Assembly (NCBI GenBank): GCA_016124235.1
Contig: WGOC01000013.1
Coordinates: 186,001 to 250,000 of the forward strand
Direction of reading: 5' to 3'
From: a bacterium
GTDB lineage: Bacteria > Verrucomicrobiota > Verrucomicrobiia > Limisphaerales > RI-55
DNA length: 64,000 bases
The translations under genes and the position numbers were made by a program. Under the pieces are notes generated by a model. The model was not told the DNA's origin and ran no database searches. It saw only the letters and a list, made by a program, of their open reading frames with translations. Of this stretch, positions 9,306-18,371 are shown piece by piece (the stretch's first letter is position 1; the number at the start of each line of letters is the position of its first letter).

Positions 9306-11030
9306 TCAGCCTTTTTTGATCGCCGGATTGGCACGCCAGGCCGACGGCAGTCGCGAATTTTGATTCGGATCCCATTCCCTCAACCGCGGGTCGTTCGCGT
9401 CCGGCACGGGTTCCATCGCGATCTCTCGAAAGTGAAAGATCAGTTTTGTTTTCAACTCCGACAAGGGCGGACTTTCCTCAATCGCGGCGATGAAGATGAA
9501 CACCACTATGCTCGCAAAAAAGACAATCACCATCTCGGCAGTTGATCCGGTAGGAAACGTGAACCGGATTGTTCCAGTGGACGACCAGTTGGCCGCCACC
9601 CGGTAGAATTGAAACATCATGTAAACGAACCAGATGCGATTGCCCCGCAGATGTCGCCAGTTGCTGAATCCCAGTCGCCCCGTGTTCATCGCGATCCACA
9701 TGGTCCGCGTGGCGTCGCCTCGGCCGGTCCGGAAAATCGCGTATATGAGCCAGGCCCAAAGCACCACGTATTCGGTCATGGCACCAAATGTCCAGTCACG
9801 CGTCAGCACACCACCGAGCATCAACAACGCAAAGACACCGGCATAGATCCTGGTCACCGGTGCGAACTGCGAGCGGATCGCGTCCTGCAGACCGTCCACC
9901 ACCTCGGGAATATGCAACGGAGTGGTCAACACCAGTTCCAATGTTCCGTCGCGTCGCGATTCCATAAGCAAACGGCCCGAAGCATGGCGCACGTGGGCGC
10001 TGTAGATGAACGTAAGCACCACCGCCTCCAGCAGAAACAGTGTTGCATTCAACCAGCCAGCCGGCCAGAGCCCCCAACCGACCAGCCAGAGCAACGTAAC
10101 CATCACCAGCGACAGGACCGTGTAAACCACCGCACGCCGTTCCTGCATCACCAACCATGTGACCGGATTAAGATCGAGCACCGAGGCTCGCAGTCGTCGA
10201 CGCCATTCCGCCGAACCGTAGAGCAATTTGCGAACGGCCGTCTGCCAGCGGGAATCCCGACGCCCGGCGACCTGAACCCGCCATTGGTGTTTCATCGTCA
10301 AAACTGATCCCGCAAGAAAGACGATCGCCCAGACGCACGATACGCCCAGACTTTGCCAGCAGGCCGTGACGTAGTTTGGTGATAATCCACGAATGATGAG
10401 AAACGGCGCATACACCGGGCTGAAGGCCGAAAGATTGGCCGCGATTCGCGCACCAAAATATCCATTCCCGGCTTCCAACAGCAACGGCACCCCGGCGATC
10501 GTCGCAATCATCATTACGACCAACGAAAATGCCTGGCCCGCATCCCGGCTGATGGTGGACGCCAAGACCGATGCACCAAGTGTGAGCAACATCAACACCG
10601 GCAATGCGACAACCGAAGCCAAGAACAAATCCATTGATACACCGCCCATGAAAAACGGAACCGCGACGACCGGTACGATCGCGCACAAACGGCTCACGAC
10701 GATGGCCACCACGCCGAACAGCTTGCCGACGAACACTTCGCCCGCCGAGAGGCCGGTAAGAAAAAGAAGTCCAAAAGTGCCGTTTTGCCGTTCGTGCACG
10801 AACAATCCGGATGCAATTTCCCCGGCCTCAAACACAGCGATGTACAAGCCGAGCACAAAGAGAATCACATGCAGACTACGAGCCGATGGATGAACAACAG
10901 CCGGCTGCATCAGGATGTACAACGCGGTGACGCCCGCCGCGATCGCTGCGGTGAAAAACCGGCGCTGCACCGCTCGACCGCGGCGCAACGCCTGGATCAA
11001 TTCCCGTTCGATAAGCGGCCAGCAGGACAT
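9306..11030 (-). CDS. ABC-2 type transporter permease
   Basis: An integral membrane protein of 574 residues with at least ten hydrophobic segments, in two halves separated by a charged cytoplasmic loop around residues 240-290. The sequence HERQNGTFGLLFLTGLSAGEVFVGKL is the typical beginning of an ABC-2 permease, where the E-x-G-T-F/L motif follows the second membrane helix. The C-terminal tail after the last helix is polar and proline-rich. No ATP-binding partner is encoded next to it in this window, so its ATPase must be elsewhere or it functions with a shared one. Substrate is unknown; gliding or export systems use similar permeases. Confidence 0.78.
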   Translation of the reverse strand: MSCWPLIERELIQALRRGRAVQRRFFTAAIAAGVTALYILMQPAVVHPSARSLHVILFVLGLYIAVFEAGEIASGLFVHERQNGTFGLLFLTGLSAGEVFVGKLFGVVAIVVSRLCAIVPVVAVPFFMGGVSMDLFLASVVALPVLMLLTLGASVLASTISRDAGQAFSLVVMMIATIAGVPLLLEAGNGYFGARIAANLSAFSPVYAPFLIIRGLSPNYVTACWQSLGVSCVWAIVFLAGSVLTMKHQWRVQVAGRRDSRWQTAVRKLLYGSAEWRRRLRASVLDLNPVTWLVMQERRAVVYTVLSLVMVTLLWLVGWGLWPAGWLNATLFLLEAVVLTFIYSAHVRHASGRLLMESRRDGTLELVLTTPLHIPEVVDGLQDAIRSQFAPVTRIYAGVFALLMLGGVLTRDWTFGAMTEYVVLWAWLIYAIFRTGRGDATRTMWIAMNTGRLGFSNWRHLRGNRIWFVYMMFQFYRVAANWSSTGTIRFTFPTGSTAEMVIVFFASIVVFIFIAAIEESPPLSELKTKLIFHFREIAMEPVPDANDPRLREWDPNQNSRLPSAWRANPAIKKG

Positions 11031-11259
11031 TGGAAAAGGCAGCCGGTTCTCAGCGCCGCCGCCGACTGATCATCATGCAAAAGCCGGCGCGAATTTGCGA
11101 AGCAGATTTTGACCACATCGGCATGGCGGAAGAAAATTGCTGCTTTGTCTTGGCAGAAGCTTTCTCACCGAACTATTGATTTCCGTCAGCCCAACCGCAA
11201 CATCACGCCGTGATGATTTCCAACCGACCACCGAACCAATCCGGTGTCCCCTGCCCCCT

Positions 11260-12384
11260 ATGAGCCGGTTTTCCATGATGCAATCCGCGCCCGGCCCGGA
11301 AACGGTCATCGATGGCGTGAAGTATCTCTACTTCGGCGGGACGAGTTATCTCGGGCTGGCCAGTCATCCCGAGGTCATCGACGCGGGTTGCGAGGCGATC
11401 CGGAAATTTGGTGTCCACTCCGCGACGTCGCGTTCGCGATTCGGAACCAACCCACCGGTGCTCGAAGTGGAACGGCTGGCGGCGAAACTCTTCGGGACCG
11501 AAGACGCCTTCTATTTCGGGAGCGGCTACGTGGCGAACCATGTCATGGTCGCAGCTCTTGCTTCGGACTCGGATGTCGTGCTGCTCGACGAGGCGGCGCA
11601 TTATTGCGTGACCGAAGCCGCCCGGCTGGCCGGCAAACCGGTTCACACCTTTCGCCATCGCGATCCCCAAGATCTGGCAAAACTCGCGGCGCAAAACGAT
11701 CGCGTTCTCGTCATGGCCGATGGCGTGAATCCGTCCACGGGCGCAACGGCGCCAGTGCTCGAATTCATTTCCGCGTTAAAGGGCCAGCCGAAAGCCGTGC
11801 TCCTCCTTGATGACGCGCACGGGTTCGGCGTTTTGGGTAAACACGGTCGAGGTTTGCTCGACGAACTTAATCTCTGGCCGCACGTGAACAGTGGACCGCC
11901 GATCGACTGCGTGGAGTTGTTCGTCTGCGGAACGCTGGCCAAAGCACTGGGCGGTTTCGGTGGCGTCATTCCGGGCACGAGCGAATTCGTGACTCGCTGC
12001 CGGAACTCTTCTCACTATTTTGACGGTGCAAGCGCGCCCGCATCCGCTGAAGCCGGCGCCACCGCCAAGGCCTTGGAAATCGTCATGCGCCTGCCAGATT
12101 TGCGTCGGCGATTGAGCGAGAATATCAAAAGAGTTCACGACGGCCTGCTCAAACTTGGAGTGCCAGCACCCGAAAGTCGCGCCGCCAATTTCGGCGTCAC
12201 GATCCGCGATGCCGCCAACATGCGACGCATCTACGAAGCCCTGAAAGCTCGCGGAATCATGCTTCCGTACGTGGGCAATTATTCCGGCCTGCCGCCGGAG
12301 GGCGTGTTGCGTTTTGCCATTTTCGCGACGCACACATTTGATCAAATTGATCGTTTGCTGGCCGAACTGGGTGCGGTTCTGTAA
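11260..12384 (+). CDS. Alpha-oxoamine synthase-like PLP enzyme (AONS/KBL family)
   Basis: A fold type I PLP enzyme of 374 residues resembling 8-amino-7-oxononanoate synthase and 2-amino-3-ketobutyrate CoA ligase. Family marks are the N-terminal YFGGTSYLGLASHP, the DDAHGFGVLG motif (residues 184-193) that binds the pyridine ring, and K228 in CGTLAKALGG as the likely Schiff-base lysine. The start at 11260 is chosen because the upstream in-frame sequence (from 11137) does not look like protein; another ATG at 11275 is possible. It is followed 15 bp later by a dipeptide epimerase and then by DUF819, as one operon. No biotin genes are near, so it is probably not a biotin gene; its acyl and amino acid substrates are unknown. 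Confidence 0.82.
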   Translation: MSRFSMMQSAPGPETVIDGVKYLYFGGTSYLGLASHPEVIDAGCEAIRKFGVHSATSRSRFGTNPPVLEVERLAAKLFGTEDAFYFGSGYVANHVMVAALASDSDVVLLDEAAHYCVTEAARLAGKPVHTFRHRDPQDLAKLAAQNDRVLVMADGVNPSTGATAPVLEFISALKGQPKAVLLLDDAHGFGVLGKHGRGLLDELNLWPHVNSGPPIDCVELFVCGTLAKALGGFGGVIPGTSEFVTRCRNSSHYFDGASAPASAEAGATAKALEIVMRLPDLRRRLSENIKRVHDGLLKLGVPAPESRAANFGVTIRDAANMRRIYEALKARGIMLPYVGNYSGLPPEGVLRFAIFATHTFDQIDRLLAELGAVL

Positions 12385-12399
12385 AGCTCCGCCGCACGC

Positions 12400-13422
12400 A
12401 TGAAACTTCGTCTTCGTGACATCCACCTGCCGATGCGGCATCCGTTCACCATCGCGCTCGGCACCACGACCGTGCAGCATAATCTGCTGGTCGAACTCGA
12501 GCAGGACGGAATGGTTGGCTACGGCGAGGGCGCTTCGTCGCACGCGTATGAAAGTTTCACCGCCGAATCCATGCGAACGGCGTTGGAGGGCGCCCGCGCA
12601 ATGATCGAAGATGAAACCTTAACCGACCCGACCGAGTTCTGGGATCGAGTGCTACCGGTGCTCGGCCACAACCGCTTTGCATTGTGTGCGCTCGATGAGG
12701 CAGCGCACGATTTGTGGGGCAAGCTGAACGGCGCGCCGGTGTGGAAATTGTGGGGGCTCGACCTGCATCATTTTCCGTTCAGCGATTACACGATCGGCAT
12801 CGATTCGATCGACAAGATGGTCGCCAAAATGAAGGAGTTCGAAGGCTGGCCAATTTACAAGATCAAGCTCGGCACCAAGGACGATCTGGCGATTGTTCGC
12901 GAACTTCGTCGCCACACCGACGCCACGTTTCGCATCGACGCCAATACAGCGTGGACGGCCGAACAAACGATCGCCATCGCGCCGGAACTGAAGGACCTAG
13001 GCGTTGAGTTCATCGAGCAACCGCTGAAACGCGATGACTGGGACGGCATGAAGCGCGTTTATGCAGAAAGTGCACTTCCGGTAATCGCCGATGAAAGTTG
13101 TCTGATTGAAGAGGATGTCGAGCGCTGCCAGGGATTCTTTCACGGCATCAACATCAAGTTGACCAAGGCTGGCGGGCTGACACCGGCCCGGCGAATGATT
13201 GTTCGCGCCCGACAGCTCGCGTTGAAGGTGATGGTCGGTTGCATGAACGAAAGCAGCGTCGGCATCAGCGCGATTGGCCAGTTGCTGCCGCTGCTCGATT
13301 ATGTGGACATGGACGGTGCCGTGTTGATCGCCAAAGACATTGCCAGCGGAGTTCACCTCGAAAAAGGCCGACCCATATTTCCTGACGAAAACGGTCTCGG
13401 CGTGCGGTTGCTCGAATCATGA
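12400..13422 (+). CDS. Dipeptide epimerase (enolase superfamily, L-Ala-D/L-Glu epimerase type)
   Basis: It belongs to the muconate-lactonizing subgroup of the enolase superfamily. Catalytic features are all visible: the K154-x-K156 pair (YKIKLG), metal ligands D180 (RIDAN), E206 (IEQP) and D231 (ADES), the second-face lysine K253 (NIKLTKAGG) and the D303-M-D305 pair that in dipeptide epimerases holds the substrate amino group. These enzymes epimerise the alpha carbon of the second residue in dipeptides, classically L-Ala-D-Glu released from peptidoglycan. The gene overlaps the start of the DUF819 gene by 4 bp, so the two are translationally coupled. Exact dipeptide specificity cannot be deduced. 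Confidence 0.88.
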   Translation: MKLRLRDIHLPMRHPFTIALGTTTVQHNLLVELEQDGMVGYGEGASSHAYESFTAESMRTALEGARAMIEDETLTDPTEFWDRVLPVLGHNRFALCALDEAAHDLWGKLNGAPVWKLWGLDLHHFPFSDYTIGIDSIDKMVAKMKEFEGWPIYKIKLGTKDDLAIVRELRRHTDATFRIDANTAWTAEQTIAIAPELKDLGVEFIEQPLKRDDWDGMKRVYAESALPVIADESCLIEEDVERCQGFFHGINIKLTKAGGLTPARRMIVRARQLALKVMVGCMNESSVGISAIGQLLPLLDYVDMDGAVLIAKDIASGVHLEKGRPIFPDENGLGVRLLES

Positions 13423-14630
13423 CGTCGCTTATTTCCAGCCACGACTACGCAACGCTTTGGGCGATGATCGTCATTGGGACGGCGCTGTCGATCTGGCTGG
13501 AGCAAACCTATCGCTGGGCCGCGCGCTTGAGTGGGCCCGTGCTGGCATTGCTGATCGCGATGATTCTGACCAATACGCGGGTGATGCCGACCGCGTCGCC
13601 CGCCTACGATTTCGTCGGCGATTGGCTGGTGCCACTGGCAATTCCTCTGCTCCTGTTCCGCGCGAACCTCAAGGAAATCATTCGGACTGGCGGCCGGGTT
13701 TTTGCGATCTTTCACCTGAGCGCAATCGGAACTTTGCTCGGCGTCGTGATCGCCATCTTCGCGCTGCACAACCATCTTGAAAAATTGCAGATGATCAACG
13801 CAGCCGGCATGATGACCGCCAGTTATATCGGCGGCGGAGTGAACTTCATGGCGTTGAAAGCCAGCTACAACGTTCCGGAAAACACGACAAACCCGTTGAT
13901 CGTCGCGGATAATTTCGTGATGGCCGCGATGTTCGTGGCGATGCTGGCGATCGCTGGCACAAAGTGGTTCCGCTCACGCTTCCCACATCCACACTCCCTC
14001 GATGCCGATCAATCAGCCGCTGGCAACCTCGCGGCGGCACATTGGACACGTAAAGGCATCGGGCTGCTCGATGTCGCCAAATCGTTTGCCATCGCGTTTG
14101 CGGTACTGGCCGGAGCCGAAATGCTCGGTCGCACCGTTCAATGGGTTTTCGATCACATCTCCAGTCAGGCGATGCTCGTGCAAATGTTGCAGGTTCTCTG
14201 CACGAACAAGTTTGTCCTACTCACGTTGATCATGCTGGTCATCGCCACAGTGTATTCGGGACCGCTCTCGAAAATCAACGGCCCGGAAGAATTCGGCGCC
14301 TACCTGCTCTGCATTTTTCTCTTCACGCTTGGATTGCCCGCCGACTTGTGGACCGTGATTACGCAGGCGCCCTTGTTCTTTGTGTTTTGCGGCATCATCG
14401 CGATCGTGAATCTCGCGTTCACGCTGGCCGCTGGCAAATTGCTCCGGCTAAATCTTGAAGAACTTCTGCTGGTCGTGAACGCCAATCTCGGGGGCGCACC
14501 CAGTGCCTCCGCGATGGCCATCAGCGCAGGCTGGACGCGACTGGTTTTGCCCGGATTACTGGTGGGGATCTGGGGTTACGTCGTCGGTACACCGATCGGG
14601 ATCATGATGGTGGAAATCCTGAAGCGCTGA
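13419..14630 (+). CDS. DUF819 family integral membrane protein
   Basis: A 403-residue protein with about eleven hydrophobic helices, typical of the DUF819 (YjcL-like) family. Examples are SGPVLALLIAMILTN near residues 41-55 and the glycine-rich TASYIGGGVNFMALK and NANLGGAPSASAMAI, which occur at similar places in each half and suggest an internal duplication as in secondary transporters. The ATGA overlap with the dipeptide epimerase upstream indicates a coupled operon. By context a transporter for dipeptides or their products is a reasonable inference, but the family has no firmly established substrate. Confidence 0.85.
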   Translation: MTSLISSHDYATLWAMIVIGTALSIWLEQTYRWAARLSGPVLALLIAMILTNTRVMPTASPAYDFVGDWLVPLAIPLLLFRANLKEIIRTGGRVFAIFHLSAIGTLLGVVIAIFALHNHLEKLQMINAAGMMTASYIGGGVNFMALKASYNVPENTTNPLIVADNFVMAAMFVAMLAIAGTKWFRSRFPHPHSLDADQSAAGNLAAAHWTRKGIGLLDVAKSFAIAFAVLAGAEMLGRTVQWVFDHISSQAMLVQMLQVLCTNKFVLLTLIMLVIATVYSGPLSKINGPEEFGAYLLCIFLFTLGLPADLWTVITQAPLFFVFCGIIAIVNLAFTLAAGKLLRLNLEELLLVVNANLGGAPSASAMAISAGWTRLVLPGLLVGIWGYVVGTPIGIMMVEILKR

Positions 14631-14644
14631 AGCGCGCAACCCCA

Positions 14645-15517
14645 TCAAATTTTGAAAAACCGGTAGCTGCCCGAAAAGCCGGGCACGGAGAACAGCAACG
14701 GTTCCGCGAATTGAAAACGGTCGCCCAAAGCCTCGGCCGCCGGCTCACTGATGAGTATGCTGATGCCGTTCGTTCCAGCGACTTTTTCCATGCGGAAAAC
14801 AAAATTCACCTCCGGCCCCGCGAGACTTTCTTCACCAGTGTTCCCGATACCGCCCAGAATGATGTCTGCCAAATGCAGCACGATCCGAAAACTGAAGGAC
14901 AGATCGTCGCGCATGGCCCGGAACTGCCCGAGCGCGTCGGCAATCTGGTCGGCCGCATTTTCGGTGTCTGGCCAACAAGCGAGAAAACCATCGCCGAGGA
15001 ACTTGTTCACGACGCCCCGATTTTTGGCGACGGTTTCCTTGCTCCGGGCGAACCATTCGTCGACGTAGCGGCGGTAAACGGTGGGCTCCAGCCTGGACGC
15101 GAGCATCGTCGAATTCTCGATATCCGCCACCAGCAACCAGCGCTTTTCGTGGCGCAACTCGATGATCGTCTGCTGCGTCGTTACCTGTGTGGCCGATTCT
15201 CTCGGGCCGGCGCTATCCGACGGGCGCACAAATTCCAATTGAAACGGACCCACGCGAAGCTCGTCGCCACCACGCAGGCGAACGGGTTGGTTGACACGCA
15301 ATTGATTGATGTAAGTCCCGTTCGCGCTCCCGAGATCGGACAACCAGTATTCCCCGCCGGCCTGACGGTGAATGATCAGGTGCTTGCGGGAAACCTTGCT
15401 GTCCGCCAGCGGAAGATCGCAGCCCGAGGAACGGCCCACCGAAAACGAGGCCGAAAGCGGAAATACCTCACCGGCTTCGTTTCGCAGCCACGCATCGGGT
15501 TGTTCAGGAATCGACAT
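14645..15517 (-). CDS. FHA domain plus class III nucleotide cyclase
   Basis: A 290-residue cytoplasmic signalling protein. Residues ~20-100 form a forkhead-associated phosphothreonine-binding domain, with the conserved GRSSGCDL, SRKH and NGTYIN elements. Residues ~125-290 form a class III cyclase catalytic domain: metal-binding aspartates in LLVADIENST and KFLGDGF, the substrate-base lysine in the latter, and the N-x3-R transition-state pair in VNFVFRME. The usual G-D-x-V-N sequence, whose aspartate selects adenine, reads G-P-E-V-N here, so specificity may be altered or activity reduced. It converges with DUF819 with only 14 bp between. A kinase presumably supplies the phosphothreonine ligand. 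Start at 15517 preferred over 15553. Confidence 0.83.
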   Translation of the reverse strand: MSIPEQPDAWLRNEAGEVFPLSASFSVGRSSGCDLPLADSKVSRKHLIIHRQAGGEYWLSDLGSANGTYINQLRVNQPVRLRGGDELRVGPFQLEFVRPSDSAGPRESATQVTTQQTIIELRHEKRWLLVADIENSTMLASRLEPTVYRRYVDEWFARSKETVAKNRGVVNKFLGDGFLACWPDTENAADQIADALGQFRAMRDDLSFSFRIVLHLADIILGGIGNTGEESLAGPEVNFVFRMEKVAGTNGISILISEPAAEALGDRFQFAEPLLFSVPGFSGSYRFFKI

Positions 15518-15613
15518 CTCTCGCCCGGCGATTGAAGCGAAGCGCGTCCCCAATGGAAAGCATCATTGGACGAGAACATTTGCCCGCGAACGGGTTTCCG
15601 GTAAAACCAAGGC

Positions 15614-16759
15614 ATGCGCATCTTTCAACCTGCCCTCGTGGGCATCATTTCGATCGTGTCCTCATCGGCTGCCGATCTTCACTGGCGGAAGGTCCAACTT
15701 TATCACGATCCCAACGAAGCCTGTGCCGTGGCCGATTACAACAACGACGGCAAGCTCGACATCTCCGCCGGACGGAATCTGTTCCTCGGACCGGATTTCA
15801 TTCCCCGCCCGCTGCGGGAAGTGCCGGAGTTCGGGGTGGACTATCTTGAGAACAACGGCGAGCACGCAATTGACGTCGACGGTGACGGTTGGATCGATGT
15901 TGTCGGTGGCTCCTACATGGGCAAGGAAGTTTACTGGTACAAAAATCCCGGCGCGAAAGGCATCGAATACGGCAAGCTCTGGCAAAAGCAGTTGCTCCAA
16001 GTGACGGCCCAGGAAAACGAAATCACGTTCCTCCGCGAGATGGTCGGCGGCCAGAAGCCGGAGTTCGTCGTCGACAGTTGGAATCCCAAAAATCCGATGA
16101 CGGTCTGGAAGTTCACGCAAGCCGATGGCAAACCGACTTTCGATCCGATCGTGATTGGCAACGTCAACGGACACGGCATGGGATTTGGCGACATCAATGG
16201 CGACGGCCGCGAGGACATCACGTTTCGCTCGGGCTGGTACGAACGGCCGGCCGATGATTCGGGAAGCACTCCCTGGAAGCTCCACGAAGACTGGCTTTAC
16301 GAACAGGCCAGTTGCCCGATGATCATCACCGATCTCAATGGCGACGGCCGCAACGATGTGATCTGGGGCGCGGGCCACAATTACGGTGTCTTCTGGGAGG
16401 AACAACTCGCTCCCAAGGATGGCAAAACCCAATGGAAGGAATACGTCATCGACAAAAGCTGGTCACAGGCGCACGCGCTCGCCTGGGAAGACATCGACAA
16501 CGACGGCCAGCCGGATTTGATCACCGGCAAACGAGTGCGCGCGCATTCCGGCAACGACCCCGGAGCGGCCGAGCCGGCGGCGATTTATTATTACACGTGG
16601 GACGCCAAAACGCTGACATTCACGCGGCACACGATCGACACGAACGACGCCAGCACCGGCTTGTTCATCCGCGTGGCCGATCTGGATGGCAATGGTTGGA
16701 AAGACCTCGTGATGTCCGGCAAGACCGGCACGTTCATCTTCTTCAACGAAGGCAAATAG
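15614..16759 (+). CDS. Secreted FG-GAP/VCBS repeat protein
   Basis: A short signal peptide (residues 1-20, ending SSAA) precedes about 360 residues of FG-GAP/VCBS-type propeller blades. Each blade has a calcium-loop signature, seen as DYNNDGKLD, DVDGDGWID, DINGDGRED, DLNGDGRND, DIDNDGQPD and DLDGNGWKD. Such proteins are extracellular, bind calcium, and in this type of bacterium often accompany sugar-degrading gene sets. No catalytic residues are recognisable. It is followed by mannose-6-phosphate isomerase on the same strand. Function beyond the fold is unknown. Confidence 0.85.
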   Translation: MRIFQPALVGIISIVSSSAADLHWRKVQLYHDPNEACAVADYNNDGKLDISAGRNLFLGPDFIPRPLREVPEFGVDYLENNGEHAIDVDGDGWIDVVGGSYMGKEVYWYKNPGAKGIEYGKLWQKQLLQVTAQENEITFLREMVGGQKPEFVVDSWNPKNPMTVWKFTQADGKPTFDPIVIGNVNGHGMGFGDINGDGREDITFRSGWYERPADDSGSTPWKLHEDWLYEQASCPMIITDLNGDGRNDVIWGAGHNYGVFWEEQLAPKDGKTQWKEYVIDKSWSQAHALAWEDIDNDGQPDLITGKRVRAHSGNDPGAAEPAAIYYYTWDAKTLTFTRHTIDTNDASTGLFIRVADLDGNGWKDLVMSGKTGTFIFFNEGK

Positions 16760-16823
16760 CGCGGTGGCATTGGAATTGATTCATTGAACGAATCGGTTTG
16801 CAAAATAGCCGCAATCGAACGCC

Positions 16824-17801
16824 ATGCTTTATCCATTCATCTTCGAACCCATTTTCAAGGAACGCGTCTGGGGCGGCCGCCGCATCGCCGAGCTTTACGA
16901 CAAACCGCTGCCGGCCGGACGCCCCATTGGCGAATCCTGGGAAATCTCTGATCGTCCCGGCGATATCAGCGTGATCAAAAACGGCCCGTTGGCGGGTCGC
17001 GATTTGCACTGGCTGGTCACAAATCACGCGACGGACGTTTTTGGCGATGCGTTCCCGTTGCCGCCAACTCATTTCCCGTGGTTAATCAAGATTCTCGATG
17101 CGCAGGACAAGCTTTCGCTCCAAGTGCATCCGCCGGCGGAAATCGCCGCCGAAATGGGCGGCGAACCCAAAACTGAAATGTGGTATGTGGCCGCCGCCAC
17201 ACCAGACGCCGATATCTTTGCTGGCCTCAAGCGCGGCGTCACCCGTGCCGAGTTCGAGCATAAAACCGCCGACGGCACCGTCGCGGAATGTTTCCATCGG
17301 ATCGTGGTCAAACCGGGCGATTGCATGTTTCTCCGGAGCGGACGCGTGCATGCGTTGGGTGCCGGCAGCGTCATCTTTGAAATCCAGCAAAACTCCGACA
17401 CGACCTATCGTGTGTTTGATTGGAACCGTGTCGGACTCGATGGCAAACCGCGCGATCTGCACATCGAACAGTCGATGCGCTCGATTGATTTTGCGGACTT
17501 CGAACCAGAGCTCGTTCCACCAAAGATCGAACCGACAGCTTTCGGCAGCACAAGACCATTGGTGGACGATCCGCTGTTTCGCGTGACGAAAGTCGAAATT
17601 CAGCCCGACAAATCGATGAACCTCGACGACGCCACAATGCAAGTGGTCGGACTGCTGAACGGCTCGGCAAAGATTACTTCACCCGCCGGCGAATTGGAAA
17701 TCCGGGGCGGCCAGTTCATGTTGATCCCCGCGGCCGTTTCGCCAACCGCAATCAAAGCGGCCGAAGGGCTTGAATTCTTGTGGGTTCGACCGGGCGAATG
17801 A
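16824..17801 (+). CDS. manA: Mannose-6-phosphate isomerase, class I
   Basis: It interconverts mannose 6-phosphate and fructose 6-phosphate in the cytoplasm. The 325-residue length fits the short class I enzymes of bacteria. Zinc-binding elements are visible: the LQVHPP motif near residue 98, a downstream glutamate in KTEMWYV, and the histidine of GRVHALGAG. The IFEIQQNSDTTYRVFDW segment is also characteristic of this cupin family. It lies between the FG-GAP gene and a holin-like membrane protein, and not far from a GH92 mannosidase gene, so a role in using released mannose is plausible. Confidence 0.9.
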   Translation: MLYPFIFEPIFKERVWGGRRIAELYDKPLPAGRPIGESWEISDRPGDISVIKNGPLAGRDLHWLVTNHATDVFGDAFPLPPTHFPWLIKILDAQDKLSLQVHPPAEIAAEMGGEPKTEMWYVAAATPDADIFAGLKRGVTRAEFEHKTADGTVAECFHRIVVKPGDCMFLRSGRVHALGAGSVIFEIQQNSDTTYRVFDWNRVGLDGKPRDLHIEQSMRSIDFADFEPELVPPKIEPTAFGSTRPLVDDPLFRVTKVEIQPDKSMNLDDATMQVVGLLNGSAKITSPAGELEIRGGQFMLIPAAVSPTAIKAAEGLEFLWVRPGE

Positions 17802-17848
17802 AATCCGCGTTTGCGACGCGGGTTCACCGGCGCTAGTTTGGGGCAGCG

Positions 17849-18298
17849 ATGGCAGACAGGCAAAAAAACGGCTTCCTCAAGAACTGGCTCTTCACCTCGA
17901 TCTCGGTGCTGGCGGCGGCAAAAATTGTGCCGGGCATCGAATGTCAGGGCTGGGGCACTTTGCTAATTGCCGCGTTGTTGCTGGGCGTTTTCAACGCGAT
18001 TTTAAAGCCCATCCTGTTTCTGCTCACGCTGCCGCTGCAACTTCTCACGCTCGGTTTATTCACGCTCGTGATCAACGCCTTGCTGCTCATGTTGACCGCG
18101 CAGTTTGTGAAGGAGTTCTACGTGGATGGTTTTTGGGCGGCCTTTTTTGGCGGCTTGTTGATCAGCGTCGTCAGCGGGTTTCTAAACCTGTTCTTCGGCG
18201 GCAGCGGGAAACGAATGGAGGCGCATGTCTACACTCAAAGTGAAGCCCCTCGCCGTCCACCCAAGGATCTCGGCGATGGTCCGGTGATCGACGTTTAA
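17849..18298 (+). CDS. Small four-helix membrane protein, phage holin family 4-like
   Basis: A 149-residue protein with four hydrophobic helices in the first ~115 residues, and motifs typical of the mycobacterial-type holin family found widely on bacterial chromosomes, such as WGTLLIAALLLGVFNAILKPI and LLTLGLFTLVINALLL. The C-terminal ~30 residues are polar and probably cytoplasmic. There is no phage gene around it, so despite the family name it is most likely an ordinary membrane protein. Function unknown. Confidence 0.8.
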   Translation: MADRQKNGFLKNWLFTSISVLAAAKIVPGIECQGWGTLLIAALLLGVFNAILKPILFLLTLPLQLLTLGLFTLVINALLLMLTAQFVKEFYVDGFWAAFFGGLLISVVSGFLNLFFGGSGKRMEAHVYTQSEAPRRPPKDLGDGPVIDV

Positions 18299-18371
18299 TT
18301 TGTCCGAGTCGAACGTCTAATCTCACCTTTTCCGCTCGCGCGTGAGGTTGCGCACGGGTAGGAATTCATCC

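Noticed and set aside
11260..12384. Biotin gene bioF
   Set aside because: The protein belongs to the same superfamily, but no biotin genes are nearby and the operon context is dipeptide epimerase plus DUF819.
17849..18298. Prophage remnant because of the holin-family protein
   Set aside because: No other phage gene is near and this family is common on bacterial chromosomes outside prophages.
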